Source: Phycisphaerales bacterium (lineage in GTDB: Bacteria > Planctomycetota > Phycisphaerae > Phycisphaerales > SM1A02). Taken from it: a stretch of DNA of 41,419 nucleotides. The stretch is from positions 1-41,419 of the forward strand of contig JABABS010000036.1 in assembly GCA_014238125.1 (NCBI GenBank), written 5' to 3'. Position 1 is the stretch's first letter, and every line of letters begins with the position of its first letter. Below are positions 6,651 through 14,275 of this stretch, piece by piece. The notes under the pieces were generated by a model. It did not search any database. It was given only the letters and a program-made list of their open reading frames with translations, and was not told the DNA's origin. A program made the translations under genes and the position numbers.

Positions 6651-8777
6651 CTAGCTCTCGAATGGGATAGTGCCATACTGCTCTTTGAGAGATCGAATGC
6701 CACGTTCGTCACCAATGACTGTAAGTTGGTCACCTTCTTCAAGCAGGGTGCTTCCTCGAGGGACAACCATATGTCCTCTGCGGTGAATCAGAGCAACGAG
6801 ACATTCTTCTGGGAAACTCAGGCTCTTAATAGGTAATCCAATAAGTGGTTCTGTAACTGTAGTTATTCTTAACCGAATTGAAAGAAATCGATCATCCCGA
6901 AGTAAAATTTCCTTCATCGCTTGGTTCGTATTTGCAGAGAGCCACTTCGCCATGAACCCTTCCTTGTCGACGTGACCAGCAAGTTGTGCAAGTAAGCGAA
7001 GGTGTTGCGAGGGGTCATTTTCAGGGCTTATGAGGAAGAAGATGGCGTGAATCGATTGCTCTTCGTGGTGACCTCCAAACACATCACCAACATCTATGAC
7101 GAGACCATCTTTTGACCGAGCAATGACCATGATTGGGTGTTCGATCCCAGCTAGGCGAAGGTGAGGTAGTGCAACGCCACCGGTTACGGGTGTTGCGCCA
7201 ACCTTCGTCCCGTGCAAGAATCCCTTTGAAAGATTCTCGGCAGTGACTGGAAGTAGAGCGGCAAGTTCTTCTGCAGCAATGTGAGTGATATCTTCAAAAG
7301 TGGAACCATGGGCAGCATCGACGACTCTTGCTTTAGCCACAATTTCATCAAATGGATCGTGAGCTCGTAGTCCTTTTTCTTTGAGAATTTCTCGAAGTTC
7401 AGTATCGAGTGCTGCAAAGCGTTTTCGTCCAAGCCGCTCGAACACATGATAGATTGCACCGTATCGATCAACGCGATGACGAGCGTAGATAAAGTACCAC
7501 ACTATGCTAACGGCAACGACACCTGCAGAAAATAGCACAGGTAGCCAGCCCATGATAAATATAATCCAGATACAGGAAACAGCACCTATTATTTGCAGCC
7601 ATGGATAAAACGGTGACCTGTATCCAGGGTCGTAAGAATCTAATTTTGTTTCTCGCATTACAATGACAGAGAGACAAAGGAGTGAAAACATCATCAGTTG
7701 AAATGCACTTGCAAGTTTCGCAATCTTAAGTGGATCAAGAAAAAGAATGACAAGTACGATCAGCGAAGCTGAAACGATGATGCCCAAAATTGGTGTTCCC
7801 TTGCTATCAACGTTTCGTAAAACAGGCGGAAGCAAGTGATCACGACTCATCGCAAGTGGATATCTGGAAGAGCTAAGGATTCCAGCATTTGCAACAGACA
7901 GAAAAGCAAAAATAGCAGCAATTGCCATTACATATGCGCCTACATTAGATCCAGTAATATCTGCAGCAACAGTTGAGACAGGTGTTAGGTTAGTCATCCC
8001 ATCTTTTATCGAAACAGCTTCAGTTCCACTGACACCGATCATAACCCAGAGTCCAAATACGTAAACGACTATTGCAGTTCCAATTGCAAGGAATAATCCC
8101 AGAGGCAAGTTACGCTCAGGATTTTTAATTTCACCTGCTACGCTGATAACCTTTGTAACACCAGCATAACTAATAAAAACCATACCCGTAGTTGCTAAGA
8201 GATCAGACGTGCCACTCCCAAAAAAATTAACGAAATTTGCAGGTTGTATTTTTAAACTTCCAAACACAAGAAACCAGCAAAGAAATAAGAGCAGGAGAAT
8301 GACCAACATCATCTGAAGAGAAGTGGTTTTCTTTGCACCAAGGATATTTATGCCAGCGAAGAAAACAACAAGCCCTATCGCGATAAAGGTGTATAGAGAG
8401 CTACTGCCAGTGTCTGATAAAAAAAGTTGGATGTATGCACTCATTCCAACAAGGGCAAAAGCGGTTTTTAAAAGAAGTGCAAGCCAAATCCCAAGGCCAC
8501 CGATTGTTCCAACCATTGGACCAAGGCTTCGATCAAGGAAATAATATGCACCACCAGATCTTGGCATTGCTGTTCCAAGTTCTATCTTGCTGAGCATAGG
8601 AGGAATGAGTAGCAATCCAGCGAAGAGGTATGCTAAAATTACCGCGGGCCCAGCAAGTTGTGTTGCAAAACTAGGCAGGAGAAAGAATCCACCACTGAGC
8701 GTTGTACCTGTTGCTACTGCAAAGACAGCGAACAGCCCGAGACTTTTTTTTTCCTTCTTGTATGTCGTGGTAGCCAT
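6651..8777 (-). CDS. APC-family permease fused to PTS EIIA-like and TrkA-C (RCK_C) domains
   Basis: 708 residues in three parts. Residues 12-430 are an APC-superfamily transporter with about 12 helices (TTLSGGFFLLPS, PRSGGAYYFLDR, SYAGVTKV, GEIKNPERNLP). Residues about 470-625 match a fructose/mannitol-type EIIA domain; VTGGVALPHLRL contains the phosphorylatable His (H539) of that family. Residues about 632-700 form a TrkA-C/RCK_C ligand-binding domain (PIKSLSFPEECLVALIHRRG, STLLEEGDQLTVIGD). It is probably an amino acid or cation transporter gated by phosphorylation and a small ligand; substrate unknown. It lies 30 nt after fumC on the same strand, likely the last gene of that operon, and ends at the bidirectional terminator. 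Confidence 0.88.
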   Translation of the reverse strand: MATTTYKKEKKSLGLFAVFAVATGTTLSGGFFLLPSFATQLAGPAVILAYLFAGLLLIPPMLSKIELGTAMPRSGGAYYFLDRSLGPMVGTIGGLGIWLALLLKTAFALVGMSAYIQLFLSDTGSSSLYTFIAIGLVVFFAGINILGAKKTTSLQMMLVILLLLFLCWFLVFGSLKIQPANFVNFFGSGTSDLLATTGMVFISYAGVTKVISVAGEIKNPERNLPLGLFLAIGTAIVVYVFGLWVMIGVSGTEAVSIKDGMTNLTPVSTVAADITGSNVGAYVMAIAAIFAFLSVANAGILSSSRYPLAMSRDHLLPPVLRNVDSKGTPILGIIVSASLIVLVILFLDPLKIAKLASAFQLMMFSLLCLSVIVMRETKLDSYDPGYRSPFYPWLQIIGAVSCIWIIFIMGWLPVLFSAGVVAVSIVWYFIYARHRVDRYGAIYHVFERLGRKRFAALDTELREILKEKGLRAHDPFDEIVAKARVVDAAHGSTFEDITHIAAEELAALLPVTAENLSKGFLHGTKVGATPVTGGVALPHLRLAGIEHPIMVIARSKDGLVIDVGDVFGGHHEEQSIHAIFFLISPENDPSQHLRLLAQLAGHVDKEGFMAKWLSANTNQAMKEILLRDDRFLSIRLRITTVTEPLIGLPIKSLSFPEECLVALIHRRGHMVVPRGSTLLEEGDQLTVIGDERGIRSLKEQYGTIPFES

Positions 8778-8807
8778 GGTACAAATACCATTCTACCAAC
8801 ACAGGTA

Positions 8808-10250
8808 CTACCCAGTAGGTTCAGTCATTGCATGAAAATTGAGCAATTCGTCAAGTTCTTCGAGATCAAGGAGACCTTCACGGGTCACAATTTCTCGAAT
8901 GGTTTCCCCAGTTTTGAATGCTTCTTTCGCAATACGAGCAGTTGTGTCATATCCAATCACAGGCACAAGAGCAGTGCCAACCATGAGACTTTGCTCAACA
9001 AGTTGCTCTGCAATTTCTTTGTTGACTTCTAAATCATCGATTAGTTTGTCTTGCATGATTGTTGATGTGCCAGCAAGCAGGGTGATGGTTTCAATAAGTC
9101 GCTCTGCAATGACAGGCATACATAGGTTCAGTTCCAAAATAGAACCAATACCACCACTTGCAGCGAGGGTAATCGCTACATCGTTTCCAGCAATTTGGCA
9201 GAACGTTTGCATTGCTGCTTCGCAAACGACTGGATTAACCTTGCCAGGCATAATCGAAGATCCCGGTTGTGTTGCAGGCAATGTAAGTTGGAACAGACCA
9301 CATCTTGGTCCCGATCCTAACCAGCGAATATCGTTTGCAATTTTCGAGATACTCGTTGCAATTGTTTTCAATTCTCCGTGTGCTTCTACGACGCAATCTC
9401 TTGTTGCTTGTGCTTCAAAATGATTTGTTGCTTCTGCAAATTTCACTTTTGTGTTTTTAGAAAGTTCTTTACAAACAAGCGAGGAAAATTTTGGATGGGT
9501 ATTAATGCCAGTTCCAACAGCGGTGCCGCCTATGGGCATGTTTTCTGCAAGGCGCATCATTGCACGTTCTGCTCTTCGGATTCCATTTTCAATTGCAGCG
9601 GAATACCCAGAAAAAATTTGACCCATTCTTATGGGTGTTGCATCCATGAGATGCGTTCGACCTATCGTGACTATTTTGTCCCACTTCTTCGATTTTCTCT
9701 TGAGACCTTTATGAAGATTTTTTAATGCCGGCAAAAGTGTATCGCGAATGTCGATGCACGCAGCAAGCTGCATGGCTGTTGGAAATGTATCGTTTGATGA
9801 TTGACCCATGTTGACGTGATCGTTTGGATGAATTGGATCTTTTGAACCAATTTTTGCACCAACGGATTTGCAAGCAAGGTTTGAAATTACTTCGTTCATG
9901 TTCATATTTGTCGATGTACCTGAACCCGTTTGGAATACATCGATTGGAAAGTGTCTCATCATTCCTTTTGAACGATCTGCATCATCGAGTGCTTCGATGA
10001 CATCTACACAAGAGGTAACAATCAGGTTCTTTCGATCTTCATCGAGGAGTTTGAGCTTGAAGTTAGCAATCGCTGAAGCTCGTTTGAGCAACGCGAAACT
10101 TCGGATGAGAGATGTAGGCAATGGACGACCAGAAACAGGAAAATTTAGAACTGCCCGTTGTGTTGTTGCACCAAATAGCGCTTGACTTGGAACTTCCATT
10201 TCACCCATAGAATCTTTTTCAATTCGGGTACGTTTTTTTTGTTTACTCAT
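8808..10250 (-). CDS. fumC: Fumarate hydratase class II
   Basis: 480 residues, close to the usual 460-470, with a basic N-terminal extension. Catalyses the reversible hydration of fumarate to malate in the TCA cycle in the cytosol. Diagnostic segments: RIEKDSMGEMEVP (9-21), GSGTSTNMNMNE (109-120), HPNDHVNMGQSSND (141-154), GRTHLMDATP (197-206), and the superfamily signature GSSIMPGKVNP (330-340) with the catalytic Ser. The ATG overlaps the stop of the upstream HEAT lipoprotein gene as ATGA (10247-10250), so translation is probably coupled. This is the iron-independent, heat-stable type of fumarase. Confidence 0.96.
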   Translation of the reverse strand: MSKQKKRTRIEKDSMGEMEVPSQALFGATTQRAVLNFPVSGRPLPTSLIRSFALLKRASAIANFKLKLLDEDRKNLIVTSCVDVIEALDDADRSKGMMRHFPIDVFQTGSGTSTNMNMNEVISNLACKSVGAKIGSKDPIHPNDHVNMGQSSNDTFPTAMQLAACIDIRDTLLPALKNLHKGLKRKSKKWDKIVTIGRTHLMDATPIRMGQIFSGYSAAIENGIRRAERAMMRLAENMPIGGTAVGTGINTHPKFSSLVCKELSKNTKVKFAEATNHFEAQATRDCVVEAHGELKTIATSISKIANDIRWLGSGPRCGLFQLTLPATQPGSSIMPGKVNPVVCEAAMQTFCQIAGNDVAITLAASGGIGSILELNLCMPVIAERLIETITLLAGTSTIMQDKLIDDLEVNKEIAEQLVEQSLMVGTALVPVIGYDTTARIAKEAFKTGETIREIVTREGLLDLEELDELLNFHAMTEPTG

Positions 10251-11683
10251 GGAATTTTTTCTTGTTCTGGTGTTGATTCTTCTGTAAGGACTGAAGTTTG
10301 ATCGAGACCGAGTGTCTCGCTTTGTGTTTCAGTAAGCTGTTGTTCAAAGCGTTGTATAATTTGTTGCCGAATAACAACAGCGGCAGTTGGGTCATTCGTT
10401 TTCATTATTTCCCATTCGTTCATCCAAGGCTGAGGGATTTGCCAGACTTCTGCAGCAGAATCCCAAGATGAAGCGAGAATTGCGGTGTGAAATTGGAGGG
10501 AAAGTAGATCTTCATCAACCATTCCGTCTCCATAGGCTCTAAGTAATCGAAGTGCTTCGTCAGATCTTCCCTTTAAGTTGAGCAGCGGTACCGTTCTTTT
10601 TGCAATAGCTATTCTTGCTGAAAGTGATCTGTTTGCTGATTGTTTCCAAACATTCATAAGGATGTTGACACGAAGATCTGTCTCGCCTGCTTCGGAGAGG
10701 ATGTCATCAGCTAGGAGAAAAGATCGCGTGTCAAGTGCTTTGAGTATATTGAGAGCTGCGCTGTCCCACCGAATAACATCAACGGATGATCTCAGTGAAA
10801 GGAGTGTATTAAACGCTTCAAGGTCAGCGTTCGTTTGCAATCCTGCAATGAGAAATGGAGCTATAACTGGATCGTTTTTATACGGCACCAACGGCTTCCA
10901 GTATCCAATGGTTGCAAAACCATCCGCAACTGCAATTCGGACTGATTCTGAACTACTCTTAAGTAGTTCGCTAAGTACATTTCGATCTTGATCAGTCCCA
11001 AGTATCGCTTCAAGAGTTAGAAGTGAAGGGTAGTTATGGTTCTTCTTTGCATCCCTAACAATTAGTATCCATTTGGCAAAATTTTCTTCAGCGAATGGTG
11101 TTTCACGTAATAACGAAATAAGAGTATTGGTAGATACTTCTACGAGCGGTGAGTCTAATCTTGCAAGTACTGGTTCGATTGCTACAAGGTGTGGATTATC
11201 CTTGAAATATAAAATTTCAAATGCAGTAACCTCTTCGTTTTGTTCATCTTTTAGAGATGCGACGATTCGTTGTGATAAATCGGGTAGATTTATTTCAGGT
11301 AATAATTTTGCAGCAGAAAGTCGAACACTTTGATCTGTATCATCTAACAAGGATACAACCAACAGTAGCTCATCTTCGGTGGCTTCGCCATCTCGGTTTA
11401 GTACTGAAACACGCTCGATGCCTATCGTTCGTAACTCTGGGAGATTGTCTGCAAGCAAAGCGGGTAATTTTTTATGTTGTTGATCTATTGAGATCAAAGG
11501 CCATAATTCTTTGTAGGTATCAATCAGCCTCGATCGCATTTCTTCTCTGTCAACGTGGCCGATAACTTGCCGAGTTTGTTGTGGGCTAGAAGTACGCTGA
11601 TTTGGCGACAATTCGCATCCAAAGCATAGAAAAATAAAGGAAACGACAAGCAGACAGCGAGTGATGACGTAATTCTCTTGCAA
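10247..11683 (-). CDS. HEAT-repeat lipoprotein
   Basis: 478 residues. The N-terminus is a lipoprotein signal: hydrophobic LLVVSFIFLCFGC followed by E, with Cys23 as the probable lipidation site, so the protein is likely membrane-anchored outside the cytoplasm. Residues about 55-260 carry HEAT/armadillo-like helical repeats (DTDQSVRLSAAKLL-type units, e.g. DDTDQSVRLSAAKLLPEI and SSESVRIAVADGFATIG). The C-terminal part is helical and unassigned. No enzyme motif is visible. It is first in a probable operon with fumC, which it overlaps by ATGA, and the permease. It is divergent from a TPR protein across a shared promoter region with a perfect palindrome. Confidence 0.75.
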   Translation of the reverse strand: MQENYVITRCLLVVSFIFLCFGCELSPNQRTSSPQQTRQVIGHVDREEMRSRLIDTYKELWPLISIDQQHKKLPALLADNLPELRTIGIERVSVLNRDGEATEDELLLVVSLLDDTDQSVRLSAAKLLPEINLPDLSQRIVASLKDEQNEEVTAFEILYFKDNPHLVAIEPVLARLDSPLVEVSTNTLISLLRETPFAEENFAKWILIVRDAKKNHNYPSLLTLEAILGTDQDRNVLSELLKSSSESVRIAVADGFATIGYWKPLVPYKNDPVIAPFLIAGLQTNADLEAFNTLLSLRSSVDVIRWDSAALNILKALDTRSFLLADDILSEAGETDLRVNILMNVWKQSANRSLSARIAIAKRTVPLLNLKGRSDEALRLLRAYGDGMVDEDLLSLQFHTAILASSWDSAAEVWQIPQPWMNEWEIMKTNDPTAAVVIRQQIIQRFEQQLTETQSETLGLDQTSVLTEESTPEQEKIP

Positions 11684-11692
11684 AGTACCTTT

Positions 11693-11723
11693 ATTGTATG
11701 AGATAACTACCTCGTAGGTAGTT
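11693..11723 (-). promoter_or_regulatory. Divergent promoter region with perfect 19-bp inverted repeat
   Basis: AACTACCT-CGT-AGGTAGTT (11705-11723) is a perfect 8+8 inverted repeat. It abuts the -35 of the rightward promoter and overlaps the -35 position of a leftward promoter whose -10 is TACAAT (11693-11698). One repressor bound here could control both the HEAT-fumC operon and the TPR gene. Confidence 0.5.
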
Positions 11724-11752
11724 TTGTGTATTCGTGAAAGGCAGCGTATAAT
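11724..11752 (+). promoter_or_regulatory. Promoter TTGTGT-17-TATAAT for a near-leaderless mRNA
   Basis: TTGTGT (11724-11729), a 17-nt spacer, and consensus TATAAT (11747-11752). Transcription would start around 11759, only about 5 nt before the ATG at 11764, where no Shine-Dalgarno sequence is present. The gene would be translated from an essentially leaderless message. Confidence 0.65.
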
Positions 11753-11763
11753 GTCCTGTTCTT

Positions 11764-13092
11764 ATGACTAATTGGCAAGATGCAGAACAACACGCCGATC
11801 GAGCTCTTGATTTATTCGAGAGGGGTCGCTGGTCCGAAGCGGAAACAGAACTCCGCAAGGCGTTGGATATCGATCCGGATCAGGGAGATTGGCACTTTAA
11901 TCTTGGGTTGACCTTGGAGCGATGCGGTCGCGATGCCGAGGCGCTTTCAAGTTATGAGCAGGCGTCGCGCCTTCTTCCAGAAGCAGTTGGTCCTCAATTG
12001 GCTGCGGGCTCGGCTTGTCTCCGTCTGGCAAGATTTGAGGATGCAATTGACTGGCTTGAATATGTTCTCACACAAGATCAAGCATGTGAACCAGCTTGGG
12101 CGATGCTCATCGATGCACGCACTTCACTTGATGACCATGATGGCGCTGAAACCACTTTTTATCTTGCACAAGATGCACTTGAAGAAACAAGCGCTATTGT
12201 GCTTGTATCGATGTGTGAGAGTTTACTCATTCGCGAACTTTGGGATCGCGCAGCATGGTGTGCTCGAGAAGCGATGAAACTTGATCAGGATGTTCGAGGC
12301 GGTCGAATTCGACTTGCGAGTGCACTCATCGCAAAAGGCGAAGGGCAGCAAGCTTCCCAGTTATTACTTCGCGAATTACGCCAAGATCCGGGAAATGTTC
12401 AAGCGCTGTTGTTACACGCAGATTTATTGGTAGAGACAGGTCGTCACCAAGAAGCAATGATGAAACTCCATCGGATTCTTGAAATGGAACCAGCAAATGT
12501 GCAGGCGCATGTCCGCGCAGGTGCAATCGCAATGGAAGATCAGCGATGGGAAGAATCTTTCATTGCTTGGGGTTTGGTTCGTCGGTTGGATCCATCACAT
12601 CCAACAGCTTCACTGTATTTAGCGAAAACTTTGCTAGCAATGGGGAGGAATGAAACGGCAAGGCCAATCTTGCAAGAACGCCTTGATCGAATGGGGGATA
12701 GTGAATCTCGCGAGAGTAAACTTGAAATGGCAACACTTCTTTTGCAAGCGGGCGAACCTGCAATGGCGGTTCCGTTACTCGATGAATTGGCAAAGGATCG
12801 AAGCGATACGGAACAACTTCGTTTGTTAGCAGTCGCACTTTTTGCAAGTGATCAACGGGATGAAGGCGCAGCGGTGAGTCGCCGTGTACTTCGGTTGCAA
12901 CCTGATTGCATCGCATCGATGCATAACTTAGCTCTCGCTGCTTTTTCATCCAATCGTTACAAATCAGCGTGGGGATGGGTGAAAAAAGGTTTGAAAGTTG
13001 ATGCAAATGATGAAGAACTTCGCCGGTTGCGTTCAAGATTGATTTGGAAATCAATTCGATCTTTTTTTGAAAGATTGATTGGTTCGAAATAG
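11764..13092 (+). CDS. Cytoplasmic TPR-repeat protein
   Basis: 442 residues without a signal peptide or membrane segment. Nearly the whole length is tetratricopeptide repeats of about 34 residues: WSEAETELRKALDIDPDQGDW, DAEALSSYEQASRLLPE, YKSAWGWVKKGLKVDAND and several between. TPRs are protein-interaction scaffolds; no catalytic domain is present, so the function is unknown. The ATG is set by a TATAAT box ending 12 nt upstream, predicting a leaderless transcript. The C-terminus is basic (SFFERLIGSK). Downstream lies a structured region (13118-13206) and then rpsR on the opposite strand. Confidence 0.85.
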   Translation: MTNWQDAEQHADRALDLFERGRWSEAETELRKALDIDPDQGDWHFNLGLTLERCGRDAEALSSYEQASRLLPEAVGPQLAAGSACLRLARFEDAIDWLEYVLTQDQACEPAWAMLIDARTSLDDHDGAETTFYLAQDALEETSAIVLVSMCESLLIRELWDRAAWCAREAMKLDQDVRGGRIRLASALIAKGEGQQASQLLLRELRQDPGNVQALLLHADLLVETGRHQEAMMKLHRILEMEPANVQAHVRAGAIAMEDQRWEESFIAWGLVRRLDPSHPTASLYLAKTLLAMGRNETARPILQERLDRMGDSESRESKLEMATLLLQAGEPAMAVPLLDELAKDRSDTEQLRLLAVALFASDQRDEGAAVSRRVLRLQPDCIASMHNLALAAFSSNRYKSAWGWVKKGLKVDANDEELRRLRSRLIWKSIRSFFERLIGSK

Positions 13093-13117
13093 AGGATTGA
13101 CTATTAAAAATGTTTTA

Positions 13118-13206
13118 GGGGGACAAGCCGTTTTCTTCGTGGCTAAGCCACGCTATTTGGGCGTGTCACAATGTATAAGACCCCGCGTTTGCATGGCTTG
13201 TCTTTT
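13118..13206 (+). ncRNA. Candidate structured RNA or complex terminator 3' of the TPR gene
   Basis: GACAAGCC (13122-13129) pairs perfectly with GGCTTGTC (13195-13202) and can extend at both ends with G-U pairs. Inside is a perfect hairpin CGTGGC-TAA-GCCACG (13138-13152) and a further GC-rich segment. A run of six T follows the closing strand. It may be the 3' end of the TPR mRNA or a small RNA ending at its own terminator. I recognise no known RNA family. Confidence 0.45.
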
Positions 13207-13232
13207 TTATTGCAACTTCTGGGTTAATTTAT

Positions 13233-13472
13233 TTACAGTGTGCCAGATGTGAATGGCAAGAGTGCCATAAACCGCGCACGTTTGATTGCTTGAGCAATCA
13301 TGCGTTGTTGTTTTGCACTTGCACTAAGACGCTTGCGCGAATAAATTTTACCGTTTGGAGTCATCAATCGACGCAAATCTTCTACTGACTTGTAATCAAT
13401 ATACTTCTTGCCTCGGTTGTCAAGTTTGAGATATGTCTTTGAACGAGTTCGGTTACCGTAATCATTGCCCAT
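13233..13472 (-). CDS. rpsR: 30S ribosomal protein S18
   Basis: 79 residues from the ATG at 13472, matching the usual 75-80 for bS18. The core is typical: YIDYKSVEDLRRLMTPNGKI, SRKRLSASAKQQRMIAQAIK, RARFMALLPF. A longer open frame reaches 13595, but it would add 41 residues unlike S18 and would run over the structured leader, so I use the internal ATG, which has AAAGGA upstream. S18 binds 16S rRNA with S6 in the platform of the small subunit. The gene stands alone here, without the usual rpsF or ssb neighbours, under its own promoter (13575-13603). Confidence 0.95.
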   Translation of the reverse strand: MGNDYGNRTRSKTYLKLDNRGKKYIDYKSVEDLRRLMTPNGKIYSRKRLSASAKQQRMIAQAIKRARFMALLPFTSGTL

Positions 13473-13500
13473 GGTGGGATCCTTTCGTCTCGGGTACCCA

Positions 13501-13560
13501 AACCTATAAAATACAGGTTCAGAAAAAGAGGGGCAGCCCCCACACACAGCCGGTGGGGGC
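13501..13560 (-). promoter_or_regulatory. Structured rpsR leader, possible S6:S18 autoregulatory or attenuator element
   Basis: In the leader (minus strand) a perfect 8-bp stem GCCCCCAC/GTGGGGGC (13536-13560) closes a loop beginning CGG, so that the sequence reads ACCGG across the stem-loop junction. It is followed by TGCCCC and a TC5-type U-rich run. A second hairpin, AACCTGTA/TATAGGTT, lies at 13501-13519. The first hairpin plus U-run could act as an attenuator. A CCG in a hairpin loop or bulge is also a feature of known S6:S18-binding mRNA leaders; the match here is only suggestive. Confidence 0.45.
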
Positions 13561-13574
13561 GACGAGAATCGCAA

Positions 13575-13603
13575 ATCATAGCCGAACCTGGGCATCTAAG
13601 CAA
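13575..13603 (-). promoter_or_regulatory. rpsR: rpsR promoter TTGCTT-17-TATGAT
   Basis: On the minus strand TTGCTT (13598-13603), a spacer of exactly 17 nt, and TATGAT (13575-13580). This gives a leader of about 95 nt before the rpsR ATG, enough to contain both hairpins. Confidence 0.65.
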
Positions 13604-13639
13604 CGCTGAGTCGTTTGTGGCGGTATCCTAACCACTCTA

Positions 13640-14275
13640 ATGAGGCCAATAATAGGCATTACAGCTGATCGCAAGGACGGTCGATTCCGAGTTGGAGAGA
13701 ATTATGCCACTTGTATTACAAAGGCAGGTGGTGTGCCCGTGATTTTGCCACCTCTAATTGGTGAAGAAGAGAAATTCCTCGACATCTGTGATGGGTTTAT
13801 TTTTTCAGGCGGCGATGATCCGGTGATGGAACAGTGGGGGATTGAAACACACACAGCAACAACACGATGTGATGAAAAGCGCCAAAAATTTGAGACAACG
13901 CTGCTTGAAAAACTTAGGCATCTACCCGATAAACCAGTCTTCGGCATTTGCCTTGGTATGCAATGGATGGGGCTCCTTGCAGGCGGAACATTAGCGCAAG
14001 ATCTTGATCTGGAAGTTGCTGAGAATCATAAAAAAGGTACGCACCTCGTTTCTGGAGAACTTGGGTCTGGAGTTGTTCATACATCTCATCACCAAGCGAT
14101 CACAGAAACAGGTTCCTTAGCAATCGCAGCAGTTGCTGATGATGGGATCATCGAAGCAGTGCGTGATCATGATCGGAAGTGGTATGTCGGTGTTCAGTGG
14201 CATCCAGAGCGAACAGAAAATGAAGTACTAGGACAAGGTTTATTCAACTCTTTTTGCAAGGCTGCAACCGCATGA
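13640..14275 (+). CDS. Class I glutamine amidotransferase-like hydrolase (peptidase C26, PuuD-like)
   Basis: 211 residues. The class I GATase nucleophile elbow is GICLGMQ (Cys104), with the His/Glu of QWHPE (H187, E189) completing the triad. FSGGDDP (55-61) and HTSHHQAI (146-153) are typical of the gamma-glutamyl-GABA hydrolase family, which cleaves gamma-glutamyl amides. The true substrate is unknown; polyamine genes are not nearby. The start MRPIIGITAD is the normal family N-terminus. The stop overlaps the next gene's start as ATGA, so it heads a three-gene unit with ygfZ and HMG-CoA lyase. Confidence 0.9.
   Translation: MRPIIGITADRKDGRFRVGENYATCITKAGGVPVILPPLIGEEEKFLDICDGFIFSGGDDPVMEQWGIETHTATTRCDEKRQKFETTLLEKLRHLPDKPVFGICLGMQWMGLLAGGTLAQDLDLEVAENHKKGTHLVSGELGSGVVHTSHHQAITETGSLAIAAVADDGIIEAVRDHDRKWYVGVQWHPERTENEVLGQGLFNSFCKAATA

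Noticed and set aside
13473-13595. N-terminal extension of rpsR to 13595
   Set aside because: It would make S18 120 residues, its 41 extra residues (SSPPPAVCGGCPSF) are unlike S18, and they coincide with the promoter-proximal hairpins; the ATG at 13472 has a ribosome-binding site and gives the standard length.
14254-14271. ATG at 14254 as ygfZ start
   Set aside because: The ATG at 14272 lies in an ATGA overlap with the upstream stop, the same arrangement as the next junction, and the extra six residues are not conserved-looking.
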